Positions 55,448-63,366 of a DNA stretch of 64,000 nt are shown here, one piece after another. The notes beneath the pieces were generated by a model. That model had not been told where the DNA came from, made no database searches, and was given only the letters and a program-made list of their open reading frames with translations. Position numbers and translations under genes: made by a program. Numbering within the stretch: position 1 is the first letter of the stretch; the number at the start of each line of letters is the position of its first letter. Source of the stretch: Roseburia sp. (GTDB taxonomy: Bacteria > Bacillota > Clostridia > Lachnospirales > Lachnospiraceae). The stretch spans positions 22,219-86,218 of the forward strand of contig DMYD01000012.1 of the NCBI GenBank assembly GCA_003483745.1, in the 5' to 3' direction.

Positions 55448-56448
55448 TGGCAAAGAATGTGACCAGCGCAGATATATTTGGAGGTATGTTCCAAAATCTT
55501 CCGGATTATGCGACAAAAAGAGAAGAAATACCAGAAAACAAAGAAAAAAAAGATTCTTATGTGCGAGAGGAAAAAAAATCTGACGTGGTAATGATCAGCC
55601 GGGAACAACTGAGAACATTTCATGATCATCCGTATCGTGTGAAGGAAGATCAGGCAATGGAAGATCTTGCGGAAAGTGTAAAGACATATGGTATCAGAGA
55701 ACCGCTCCTGGTACGTCCTGTTTCCAATCAGAAAGATGAGTATGAAATTATTTCCGGACACAGAAGAAATCATGCTGCAGGAATGGCAGGTCTGAAAGAA
55801 GTCCCTGTTCATATTGAAGAATTAGATGATGATACAGCAGCAATTTTGATGGTCGATTCGAATAATAAAAGAGAAACGCTGCTGCCAAGTGAAAAGGCCT
55901 GGGCTTACCGGATAAAAGCGGAGGCAATGCGTCATCAGGGAAAACGGAATGATCTTATGACGGAAGCAGATATGGAGCTGGAAAAAGACACTGGCGGCAT
56001 GAAAAAGGTTGGAGAAAAGAATGGTGACAGTGAGAGAACGGTGCGAAGATATATCCGGCTTACATATCTGCTGAAAGATCTACTAAATCTGGTAGATGAG
56101 GGAAAATTATCAGGCGGTTTGGGTTATACGATATCCTTTTTTGATTGCGAGGAACAGCAGGGGATTTGGGAATATTATCAGGAGAGTCACAGACTTCCAA
56201 ACAGTAAACAATTAGAGGAAATGATGCAGTGCCATAAAAATGGTTCACTGGATCGTTTAGAGATAAATAAGATCATGAATATGCAGCCGAAGAAAGAAAA
56301 GATTGTGAAAAAGGAAATTACAATTAAAAAAGAAAAGATTAAAAGTTTTTTCCCGAAAGATGCAACCGATGAATATGTAGAAAATGTGATTATGGAGCTG
56401 CTGGCAGGATGGGCCGAAAAGCAGGAGAAAGATACGAGGAGTGAATAA
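55447..56448 (+). CDS. ParB-family partition/nuclease protein
   Basis: The 333-residue protein has the ParB N-terminal fold: SREQLRTFHDHPYRVKEDQA, SVKTYGIREPLLVRPVSNQ, YEIISGHRRNHAAGMAGLKE (the GHRR arginine motif of CTP binding) and VDSNNKRETLLPSEKAWAYR. It binds parS centromere sites and is loaded by CTP. The C-terminus ends with basic, helical sequence. I did not find an obvious parS near by. It ends just before the BlaI-like gene, probably in the same operon. Confidence 0.9.
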   Translation: MAKNVTSADIFGGMFQNLPDYATKREEIPENKEKKDSYVREEKKSDVVMISREQLRTFHDHPYRVKEDQAMEDLAESVKTYGIREPLLVRPVSNQKDEYEIISGHRRNHAAGMAGLKEVPVHIEELDDDTAAILMVDSNNKRETLLPSEKAWAYRIKAEAMRHQGKRNDLMTEADMELEKDTGGMKKVGEKNGDSERTVRRYIRLTYLLKDLLNLVDEGKLSGGLGYTISFFDCEEQQGIWEYYQESHRLPNSKQLEEMMQCHKNGSLDRLEINKIMNMQPKKEKIVKKEITIKKEKIKSFFPKDATDEYVENVIMELLAGWAEKQEKDTRSE

Positions 56449-56454
56449 TATATT

Positions 56455-56772
56455 ATGAAAAGATTACCGGAAGCAGAAGAAATAATTATGTCAATAATTT
56501 GGAGAACAGAAACAGAACTGACTATGGCAGAGATTAAAGAGCAGGCAGAGGCAAAGTATAAAAAAGTATGGAAACCTCAGACGGCTTCTACACTTTTGGC
56601 AAGACTCAGAAATAAGCAGTATATATATATGTACCATAGAGGCAGACAGTGTTTTTATGGACCATTAATAAAGAAAGACGACTACAGCAGAAGCGTTTTT
56701 CAAACATTTATAGAGTATCTTTATGATGGAAATGTACAGAAATTCAAAGAAGAGGCTATAATAGGAAAATAA
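56455..56772 (+). CDS. BlaI/MecI/CopY-family repressor, copy 2
   Basis: The 105-residue winged-helix repressor starts MKRLPEAEEIIMSIIW, parallel to copy 1 at 48669 (MKKISDAEEIIMSIIW), and continues with KPQTASTLLARLRNKQYIYM, where QTASTLLARL is the recognition helix. It starts 6 bases after parB, so it may autoregulate the partition operon. No antibiotic-resistance genes are in the window. Start ATG 56455 lies after a weak ribosome site. Confidence 0.82.
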   Translation: MKRLPEAEEIIMSIIWRTETELTMAEIKEQAEAKYKKVWKPQTASTLLARLRNKQYIYMYHRGRQCFYGPLIKKDDYSRSVFQTFIEYLYDGNVQKFKEEAIIGK

Positions 56773-56791
56773 TGGAAAAGGAGCAGCGTAA

Positions 56792-57778
56792 GTGCAGAAG
56801 TTAAGGAACAGTAATATTGCTAAGATGATTGCTGCTAAAATTACAAATAAAGAGATAGATTTTCTGATCTATATTTCTAGATTTCAGGACGACAATGGCA
56901 AAGTATATGGAATCCATTATAAAGAATTATGTGAGACGATGCATATGAGTTATCAGGAGTTTTATAATGTAAAGCTGTCATTGGAAGAGAAGGGATTTAT
57001 AAAGTGTGAAAAATCGCACCGGATTGATCATGACATAACGATTCTTGATAATTCAGATAGTGACTGCCGGCAGAATGGGTATGTTAATACGAATCATAAT
57101 ATTTTCTTTCAGGAGAAATTTTTCCAGTGTAAGGCAGGAACAAAACTGCTGGCGTTAGAACTCATGAAGATCACATATTCCGGAAAAGGATATTTTGAAA
57201 TAGGTGTGAAGAAATTTTATGAAAAATATATGGCGTTATTTCAGGTTAGTAAGCGTGTGATCAGATCTTATCTGAAGGAGTTACGGGAATTTTTTTCTAT
57301 TGGGATAAAAAATAAAAAGTATTACATAGAGCCGAGAAAAATTATTTACAGAAAGAATGGAGAAAAGAGTGAGGCGGAACGGTTACGGGAACATTTGCTG
57401 GAAGCGGTGCTTCGTCGTAACCGTATTCATGAGATGGATGCCAGGAAAAAGCGAGATGTAAAAGAATTATTTCAGCAATATGGCGCAAAAGCTATAGAAG
57501 AGGGGAAAAATCTGTTTAGTCTTGTGAACCGTGCAGTGGAAAGAAGTATAGATACACTGAATGCAGGAAATAAGAAACAGGAAAAACGAAACTTAAGTGT
57601 TGCACTCATTCATAAATTGCTTAAGGAAGAGTGGAAAGTTGTTGATCAGAAGAAAGATGACTGCGTTAAAGAAGAAAGTGAGCCGTCATATCCGGAGATT
57701 GATGATTTTAATATAAGAAAATATGCTTATGATAAGCTGGAAAAGTTTTTGTTGGAAACAATGCCGGCGAGAGGATAA
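56792..57778 (+). CDS. Replication-initiator-like winged-helix protein
   Basis: The 328-residue protein starts at GTG 56792 behind AAAAGGAG. Two winged-helix-like units appear, IDFLIYISRFQDDNGKVYGI with HYKELCETMHMSYQEFYNVK, then FYEKYMALFQVSKRVIRSYLKELREF, the pattern of theta-type Rep initiators of plasmids and ICEs. The C-terminus is basic and helical. It lies directly before an AT-rich 450-base gap with a DnaA box, so an initiator binding there would be natural. Family is inferred from layout; no named domain is certain. Confidence 0.55.
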   Translation: MQKLRNSNIAKMIAAKITNKEIDFLIYISRFQDDNGKVYGIHYKELCETMHMSYQEFYNVKLSLEEKGFIKCEKSHRIDHDITILDNSDSDCRQNGYVNTNHNIFFQEKFFQCKAGTKLLALELMKITYSGKGYFEIGVKKFYEKYMALFQVSKRVIRSYLKELREFFSIGIKNKKYYIEPRKIIYRKNGEKSEAERLREHLLEAVLRRNRIHEMDARKKRDVKELFQQYGAKAIEEGKNLFSLVNRAVERSIDTLNAGNKKQEKRNLSVALIHKLLKEEWKVVDQKKDDCVKEESEPSYPEIDDFNIRKYAYDKLEKFLLETMPARG

Positions 57779-57874
57779 TGGATAGGCTGTCTGCAGTTTG
57801 CGGATGGTCTTCTCAGCGTACAAAAAATAATTATAAGGCGTAGTATTTATTCTGAAAATATCTGATGAAGGATC

Positions 57875-58155
57875 AAAAAAAGCATCTAAAATCAGGTGTT
57901 TTTTTATGCAGTAAAAAATGTATTCAAATTTTATGGATATTTTTTGCAGAACGTTCTATTTTTGTGCAGCATACGGAAAAAACATTCTAAAACCACCGAA
58001 AAAACAGTTGAAAAATATTCAATTTAGGTGCATGTGGATAAGTCATGGAATGCCTGGAATTGCAGTAAAAACAGAGAAGAAAAAATAGAGTATATTTATC
58101 CTGTTTTATGTATTCTATCTATTTATATATAATATCTTTTTCCTGCAGGAAAAAT
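57875..58155. other. Candidate replication origin of the element
   Basis: The gap between the initiator-like gene and the next gene (57779-58230) is AT-rich. It has a bidirectional terminator-like hairpin (about 57875-57909), a perfect DnaA box in reverse (TGTGGATAA, 58033-58041), a perfect 18-bp palindrome TTTTTCCTGCAGGAAAAA (58137-58154) and a related TTTTCCTGTAGG at 58169. Strong A/T tracts flank them. Initiator gene plus DnaA box plus AT-rich region is the usual layout of a theta origin. It may instead be a transfer or partition site. Confidence 0.4.
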
Positions 58156-58230
58156 TCGAGATAAAACTTTTCCTGTAGGCAGATGAAAAAAATATCTGAA
58201 TGCAATATGATAAAGCAAAGGAGGAACCAT

Positions 58231-58383
58231 ATGGAAAAGATGGATGTAAATGAAGAAAAGAAACCTATGGAGTTTTCAGTACAGGAATTAAGAGACTATA
58301 TAAAAAAGAAAAATGATGATTTTTTTCTTCAGGTCGATTTTGGAGGGGAGGAAAAGCAGGATGGAAATAGAAAGTCCATATAA
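58231..58383 (+). CDS. 50-residue charged protein, unknown
   Basis: ATG 58231 follows AAAGGAGGAACC. The protein (MEKMDVNEEKKPMEFSVQEL, then RDYIKKKNDDFFLQVDFGGE) is charged, helical and small; it overlaps radC by 23 bases. No family recognised. An upstream in-frame ATG (58183) has no ribosome site. Confidence 0.55.
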   Translation: MEKMDVNEEKKPMEFSVQELRDYIKKKNDDFFLQVDFGGEEKQDGNRKSI

Positions 58384-58939
58384 ATTGGATATGGTATCTG
58401 TAAGACTGGTACATGATCCTCCATTATTATCAGATCACAAAATTAAGACAGCAGAGGATGCAGTACAGGTTATTGGGGAACTTCTTGGAGAAATGGATCG
58501 GGAAGTGATTTGTATCATTAACTTGAGGAGTGATGGAACTCCGATCAACGGACATATAGCTAGTGTGGGTGCAATCAATCAGGCGATTACGACACCACGG
58601 GAAATGCTGAAAGCGGCAATTCTTTCAAATGCAGCAAGCATGATCATGTTACATTGTCATCCATCAGGAAGTGTTGTGCCCTCGATGGAGGATGTTAAAC
58701 TCACAGCCAGGATGATTGAGATTGGAAGCCTTATCGGGATACCGGTAGTGGATCATATCATTGTCGGAGGAGATACAAAAGATTATTTTAGTCTGCGAAG
58801 CAGAGAGATGCTGTCGTTTCCGGATAAAAATTATCAGACGGATTATCGTTTCCTGGAATTTGAAGGACGGAATGATGAAATGCATGTAGTAAATGAAAAA
58901 GAAAATACTGCAATGCGGAGAAAAAGGGGAATTCGATAA
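58361..58939 (+). CDS. RadC-like JAB1/MPN-domain protein
   Basis: The 192-residue protein from ATG 58361 (behind GGAGGGGAGG) has the RadC JAB fold: EVICIINLRSDGTPINGHI, VGAINQAITTPREMLKAAIL, and the metal site SMIMLHCHPSGSVVPSMEDV, then VVDHIIVGG. HxHPSG is the metalloprotease-like motif. RadC-type proteins are frequent in ICEs and phages and may restrict DNA processing; activity is not known. The helix-hairpin-helix domain of chromosomal RadC is absent. Confidence 0.88.
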   Translation: MEIESPYKLDMVSVRLVHDPPLLSDHKIKTAEDAVQVIGELLGEMDREVICIINLRSDGTPINGHIASVGAINQAITTPREMLKAAILSNAASMIMLHCHPSGSVVPSMEDVKLTARMIEIGSLIGIPVVDHIIVGGDTKDYFSLRSREMLSFPDKNYQTDYRFLEFEGRNDEMHVVNEKENTAMRRKRGIR

Positions 58940-58981
58940 AAGACAGTTGTCGGATGGTGGCAGTGAAATGGGTCTATTGGT

Positions 58982-59350
58982 ATGGAAGGACCTTCTTTAT
59001 ATGAGACAAATTGCTATTGTTATAGTATGCATCTGGATAATAGCTATCGAGTATTTAATAATATCGTTTTATCAGTCAGACATTTGTCTGCTCGTAGTTT
59101 ATCAGAACAAGATACAGGACAGAAATACAAATACCAGATATTGTTTAAATTGCGTAGTTGTAAGGATGTTGAACTGATTTTGTATTCTGACCAGTTGTAT
59201 AAAAGTATATCGGCAGTTTTCTTTACAAGGTTTATGGAAAAATATAGGGAATATTACAGATTTAGGTATCAGGGAAAGGTATACATGATTCCAAAAGAAG
59301 AGGTTGAGACAATCGAATTTACAAGATCCTGGAATATTGGCTGGTGGTAG
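58982..59350 (+). CDS. Element protein, unknown
   Basis: The ~122-residue protein has VELILYSDQLYKSISAVFFT and YRFRYQGKVYMIPKEEVETI. There is no membrane segment; the sequence is basic and beta-rich at the C-terminus. No ribosome site is clear for ATG 58982. It follows radC by 42 bases. I see no known domain. Confidence 0.45.
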   Translation: MEGPSLYETNCYCYSMHLDNSYRVFNNIVLSVRHLSARSLSEQDTGQKYKYQILFKLRSCKDVELILYSDQLYKSISAVFFTRFMEKYREYYRFRYQGKVYMIPKEEVETIEFTRSWNIGWW

Positions 59351-59421
59351 GAAGAAAGTTGATTATTACGGTGTAGTGACTGCAGCTGTGATCACAGGAC
59401 TGTCGGAGAGGAGGTAATGAA

Positions 59422-59589
59422 ATGAGTATTTTAACGATTATAATAATTGCAATAATTGTTAATTTTATCATTGGAATTGTCGCTGTTTGTTTAAAGAAGA
59501 ATGGTGAGATTGATGAGGTAATTGGTTTCGCGACAGGAATGATAATTATTGCGGATTTGATCCTGATTGTATTGTATGCGTTTTTATAG
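59422..59589 (+). CDS. 55-residue two-helix membrane protein, unknown
   Basis: ATG 59422 follows GGAGAGGAGG, a strong ribosome site. The peptide has two hydrophobic helices (MSILTIIIIAIIVNFIIGI; GFATGMIIIADLILIVLYAF) with a short charged loop (KKNGEIDEV). Too short for the usual gene callers. It may be a small membrane component of the transfer region or a toxin; no evidence decides. Confidence 0.55.
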   Translation: MSILTIIIIAIIVNFIIGIVAVCLKKNGEIDEVIGFATGMIIIADLILIVLYAFL

Positions 59590-59686
59590 ACAATGAGATA
59601 GATATAAACTATGGGCGGTGATGATATGGAACATCCTCTTTTTTTTCAGGTAATAATTTGTTATAATATATAAAGGAGCAGATGAA

Positions 59687-60715
59687 ATGGAAAACAATAC
59701 TATATTTGATGATGTATTTCGAACCATGTTAGAAAAGATGCCGAGACTTGTCATACCGGTTATTAATGAAGTCTTTCATACAACTTATTCGGAAGATATA
59801 AAAATTAATCAGTATCGTAATGAACATCACACAAAATCTGGAGAGATTATCACGGACTCATATCTTGGTATAGGTGATAAATTATATCATTTAGAATGTG
59901 AGAGTAGTACCAGAGGAAACATGGGAATACGGATGATTGAATATGATTTTGCAGCGGCACTGGAAGGTGCTGCTTTAGCAGAAGGTATGTTTGAGATGAA
60001 TTTTCCACATTCCTGTGTGCTATATCTGAGACATAATCAGAATACACCGGATTATTTGCGGGTGAAGCTCAATATGCCAGATGGACAGCATATAATATAT
60101 GCTATACCGACTGTTAAGTTGCAGGAATATACGAAGGATGATATTTTTAAGAAGAAGCTTCTGTTTTTTCTGCCATTCTACATCATGCGGTATGAGAAAG
60201 AGATCGCTGTGATTGGATCGGACCCGGAAAAGTCGGAGGGGCTTGTGCGTGAATTTGAATCTATTGTCATGGATTTAAAACGTGAACTTTCATCGGATGA
60301 AGAGGTTGAATTATGTACACGTCTTGCAGAACTGATGGAAAGGATTTCAGATTATGTATTAGATTCAGAGCAGAATTTAAAAGAAAGGATTGGTGCTGTT
60401 ATGGGTGGAAAGGTTTTAGAACTTGAAACTGACAGAATTTTAGAAAAAGCATTAAAACAAGGACTTGAGCAGGGAATCGAGCAGGGAATCGAGCAGGGAA
60501 TCGAGCAGGGAATCGAACAGGGAATCGAACAGGGAATTGAACTGGAAAAACTTAAAACAATCAAAAATATGCTTAGAAACAGTGGACTTAGTACGGAAGA
60601 GATTGCGATGTTTACAGGATATGCACAGGAAGATGTTTTGTTAGTTCAAAAACAGTTACAGGAAAATCCGGAAGAAGATATGATGATTCGAAAAACTTCA
60701 CAGAGAAGAAGATAA
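59687..60715 (+). CDS. Rpn-family PD-(D/E)XK nuclease-like protein
   Basis: The 342-residue protein matches the Rpn/PDDEXK recombination-promoting nuclease family: MENNTIFDDVFRTMLEKMPR, HTKSGEIITDSYLGI, and LYHLECESST with the catalytic Glu/Lys region. The C-terminal third has six EQGI repeats (tandem 12-bp units), followed by KTIKNMLRNSGLSTEEIAMFTG, as in many Rpn proteins, where the Gln/Gly/Ile-rich linker precedes a helix. Chromosomal members are linked to transposon-like gene sets; the exact role is not settled. Ends before a hairpin terminator. Confidence 0.78.
   Translation: MENNTIFDDVFRTMLEKMPRLVIPVINEVFHTTYSEDIKINQYRNEHHTKSGEIITDSYLGIGDKLYHLECESSTRGNMGIRMIEYDFAAALEGAALAEGMFEMNFPHSCVLYLRHNQNTPDYLRVKLNMPDGQHIIYAIPTVKLQEYTKDDIFKKKLLFFLPFYIMRYEKEIAVIGSDPEKSEGLVREFESIVMDLKRELSSDEEVELCTRLAELMERISDYVLDSEQNLKERIGAVMGGKVLELETDRILEKALKQGLEQGIEQGIEQGIEQGIEQGIEQGIELEKLKTIKNMLRNSGLSTEEIAMFTGYAQEDVLLVQKQLQENPEEDMMIRKTSQRRR
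60467..60538 (+). repeat. Six tandem 12-bp units inside the Rpn-type gene
   Basis: Units of GAGCAGGGAATC, four identical then two as GAACAGGGAATY, encode EQGI x6. The near-identity at the third codon positions points to recent slippage. Copy number is likely variable. Confidence 0.85.
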
Positions 60716-60729
60716 AGTAATATGAAATG

Positions 60730-60761
60730 AGAAGGTGTCAAATGCGGCATCTTCTTTTTTT
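60730..60761 (+). terminator. Terminator after the Rpn-type gene
   Basis: AGAAGGTGTC (60730-60739) pairs with GGCATCTTCT (60746-60755), followed by T6. Confidence 0.8.
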
Positions 60762-60829
60762 ATGCGTTATAAAACTACATACGACTTATAGTTTTGGATA
60801 GCCTTAAGATATTACGCCATAGTATGTGG

Positions 60830-61000
60830 TAACTTCCGGTCACGTTGTCCGGAAGTAGGGATAGAATTATCATTTTCTTTTATTTGTTCAGGTGTTTATA
60901 AAACCATTGATTTTTAATCAATGGCAAGATACGCATTTGTACCACAGTACAAATGCTGCGTGCACAATGCGCACATCTTGTTAGGGGACACCCCTAATAC
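60830..61000. other. Candidate oriT with an array of perfect hairpins
   Basis: Four perfect inverted repeats lie in 170 bases: ACTTCCGG/CCGGAAGT (60832-60856), CCATTGATT/AATCAATGG (60904-60924), GCATTTGTAC/GTACAAATGC (60933-60956) and TTAGGGG/CCCCTAA (60981-60997). They precede mobC and the relaxase gene, which is where relaxase nick sites usually lie. The rest of the gap (to 61141) has no gene. The exact nick site cannot be named. Confidence 0.55.
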
Positions 61001-61141
61001 CCTTTTGAGAGATCTTGATTCGAAAAATATCAAACTTTTCCTAAAAGAAAAGAAAAAGGCAAAATCGTTTCTTTTAGTACGTCGAAATGAGAAAAAAAAT
61101 TGTTCATAATAGAAGAACAATGGGAGGTGGGAAAATGCCGG

Positions 61142-61516
61142 ATGGAAAATAAAACATTGAGCTGCGAAAGCAGAAAGATCCATAAGAATTTTCGTATACG
61201 GGAAGATCAGGTGTTACATATGGAGGGGCAGTGCAAAATATATGGAATTAATTCATCAGAATATATAAGACGCCTGATTGATACTGATATGGGAAAAGCT
61301 ACGCCTGACCAGACAAAGGAAGCATTTCTTGTTCATAAGCAAATGGTTTATGAAATTAATCGGATTGGCAACAACATCAATCAGATTGTAAAAAATGTAA
61401 ATATGCATTATTACACGGACTATGAAAAGAAGAAATTATTCGCTTTGATGAACAAAATAATTGAATTGTACGAGAGGAGAGAAAAAGATGGAGCCACAGA
61501 TGGAAGCAATGTTTGA
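61142..61516 (+). CDS. MobC-like relaxosome protein
   Basis: The 124-residue protein (MENKTLSCESRKIHKNFRIR, SSEYIRRLIDTDMGK, then KEAFLVHKQMVYEINRIGNNINQIVKNVN) fits the MobC/MbeC-type DNA-binding protein that helps relaxase melt oriT. INRIGNNINQI is the family signature. It has GGGAGG roughly 13 bases upstream of ATG 61142. It overlaps the next gene by 29 bases. Confidence 0.8.
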   Translation: MENKTLSCESRKIHKNFRIREDQVLHMEGQCKIYGINSSEYIRRLIDTDMGKATPDQTKEAFLVHKQMVYEINRIGNNINQIVKNVNMHYYTDYEKKKLFALMNKIIELYERREKDGATDGSNV

Positions 61517-61727
61517 AAGATTAAAATCTGTTGAGAACATGGAACAGATGATAAATTTGGAAGATGAGATAGCGAAAGCATTGGGACATGGATTTTTAAA
61601 AGGGGATTTTAAATATGAGTATCTGATGCACATGAAAGAGAGTGTGGAACAGATCGAAACAGAGAGACGAAAAGTTTTAGAAATCGGAACGGCAGGAAAA
61701 GAAAAACGACCGTCCAGATTTAGGTAG
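61488..61727 (+). CDS. Small helical protein between mobC and relaxase, unknown
   Basis: The 79-residue protein from ATG 61488 (GAGAGGAGAG upstream) starts MEPQMEAMFERLKSVENMEQ and continues with helical, charged sequence. It is located between MobC and relaxase, so it may be a relaxosome accessory, but no domain identifies it. It ends 1 base before the relaxase ATG, indicating coupling. Confidence 0.6.
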   Translation: MEPQMEAMFERLKSVENMEQMINLEDEIAKALGHGFLKGDFKYEYLMHMKESVEQIETERRKVLEIGTAGKEKRPSRFR

Positions 61728-61728
61728 A

Positions 61729-63363
61729 ATGGCAGTCCTTCATTTCATTGATCCACCGATACATCCTGGAAGTGGCAGCAGAGGAACTTATTCACATTTA
61801 AAATCTGCAATCAATTATATTTTAAAACCGGAGAAGACATTAGGCGGGTTGTATACCGGAAGTTGTAACTGTAGATGTGAAACTGCGTTGAAGGAGATGA
61901 TCGATACAAAAAAACAATATGGAAAGGAACCAGTTCCAGGGACAAGGGGATATGAAAATAATCGGCTGGCATATCATCTGATTATTTCCTGGAGTCCGAA
62001 AGAACATGTATCGCCGGAGTTGGCAATGGAGATTGCAGGCAGGTTTTGTGAGAAAGAATTATCTGATTACGAAGTCGTTTATAGTGCACATACAGATACT
62101 GAACATATGCATGCACATATTATATTCAATAGCGTGAATTTTCGAACTGGTTGCAAGTATCGTTATAACAAGAATGACTGGGAACGTAAATTGCAGCCGC
62201 TTGTTGATCAGTTGTGTAAAGAACAGGGACTGCATGAATTAAAGGATGATACAGGAAAAACTTTTTCAGAATATGCCATGGAACGCAAAAGGACAGGATG
62301 TAATAAAAAACTTTCGGACAAAGTGACCGGAAGTAATAACTTTTCAAAAGATAAGAAGACTCATGGAAATCACAAATATAGAAAAGAGGCATCAGAAGAA
62401 TATTCCATGTCTGACTATCTGAGAGATGAGATAGACAGGCTGATTATGTCAAGCAGTAACTTTGAAGAATTTGAACAACTTATGAGAGATGACGGATATG
62501 AAATTAAGTATGGAAACAGCGAACGGTACGGAATGTATATGGCAGTACGCAATTCAGAAATGCAACGTTTTCGAAGAACTCAAACGTTGGGAGGAGACTA
62601 CACGCTTTCAATGATAAAGAAGCGGATTGAAGTGCTCCATAGTGAACTTCCGCAATATGGAGAAGAAATACCAACAGAAAGATGGATATTAGTTTCAAAA
62701 AAATTATATTACTGCTCTGTTTCCTACGATACAAAAAATCCATATCTGAGAAGGCAATATGCGAGATTATATCGTCTTGGAATTTTTCCGAATTATGGGA
62801 AAAGACCATTATATAGTGAAACCAAAGAAAGAATAAAGCAGCTGCGCAAGACGGAATATCAGATTGATCTAATTATGAAGAATGACTGCACTACGGTAGA
62901 AGATCTGGAGGATGCTATCAATGAAAGTCTGGATAGTATAAAAAATTTGAAAGATCAAGAGAAAGAACATAGGACAGAAGTACGATCCTATCAAAAAGAG
63001 TGGTCTAAGTATGAAAAACTGGAAGAATTGGAAGGGGCGTTCCTGCTATTTCAGGAAGGAAATGAGTCTTTAAAAAAAGAAGCACTAGAGTATCAGAAGT
63101 TAAAGGATGTGGTAAAACAGTTTCCACATACAAAGGATGAACTTAGAAAATTTCTGGAGCATGAAACTGCTTATGAAAAAAAATTGAAAGGAAATTTGTA
63201 TGAAAAAAGGAAGCAGTTGGAGGCTATGCAGGAATTAAAAGAAGATTATCAGAGAGTTATGAAAGAATATGCACCAGCAGATGATGAAATGTTGAATCAG
63301 ATGAGGGAGCATGGAGCGGAAACAGTACCAGAGAATATAAAAGGAAGAAAGAAGGGACGTTAG
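61729..63363 (+). CDS. Relaxase/mobilization nuclease (MobA/VirD2 type)
   Basis: The relaxase nicks oriT and leads the strand to the recipient. The 544-residue protein has the catalytic HTDTEHMHAHIIFNSVNF with the three-His metal site, an AYHLIISWSPKEHVSPELAM strand/helix, and GTRGYENNRL with an upstream Tyr region. The C-terminal third is a long coiled coil (DCTTVEDLEDAINESLDSIK). Codon GTGACCGG at 62323-62330 belongs to the dispersed palindrome (KLSDKVTGSNN in the protein). Start ATG 61729 overlaps the end of the previous gene. Confidence 0.92.
   Translation: MAVLHFIDPPIHPGSGSRGTYSHLKSAINYILKPEKTLGGLYTGSCNCRCETALKEMIDTKKQYGKEPVPGTRGYENNRLAYHLIISWSPKEHVSPELAMEIAGRFCEKELSDYEVVYSAHTDTEHMHAHIIFNSVNFRTGCKYRYNKNDWERKLQPLVDQLCKEQGLHELKDDTGKTFSEYAMERKRTGCNKKLSDKVTGSNNFSKDKKTHGNHKYRKEASEEYSMSDYLRDEIDRLIMSSSNFEEFEQLMRDDGYEIKYGNSERYGMYMAVRNSEMQRFRRTQTLGGDYTLSMIKKRIEVLHSELPQYGEEIPTERWILVSKKLYYCSVSYDTKNPYLRRQYARLYRLGIFPNYGKRPLYSETKERIKQLRKTEYQIDLIMKNDCTTVEDLEDAINESLDSIKNLKDQEKEHRTEVRSYQKEWSKYEKLEELEGAFLLFQEGNESLKKEALEYQKLKDVVKQFPHTKDELRKFLEHETAYEKKLKGNLYEKRKQLEAMQELKEDYQRVMKEYAPADDEMLNQMREHGAETVPENIKGRKKGR
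62312..62334 (+). repeat. Copy of the CGGACAA-TGACCGGAAGT motif inside the relaxase gene
   Basis: TTTCGGACAAAGTGACCGG, then AAGT; encodes KLSDKVTGS. Related to the palindrome at 60832-60856 and to the copies after 63835. Confidence 0.7.
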
Positions 63364-63366
63364 TTT

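Noticed and set aside
57779..58230. Hidden small gene in the AT-rich gap
   Set aside because: I saw no frame with a ribosome site longer than about 20 codons; described as a candidate origin instead.
58893..59177. 94-residue frame starting inside the radC end
   Set aside because: Overlaps radC by 47 bases and the gene at 58982 out of frame, no ribosome site, composition unlike a protein; rejected in favour of 58982.
60467..60538. CRISPR-like array
   Set aside because: Units are 12 bp, contiguous with no spacers and in frame; these are protein repeats.
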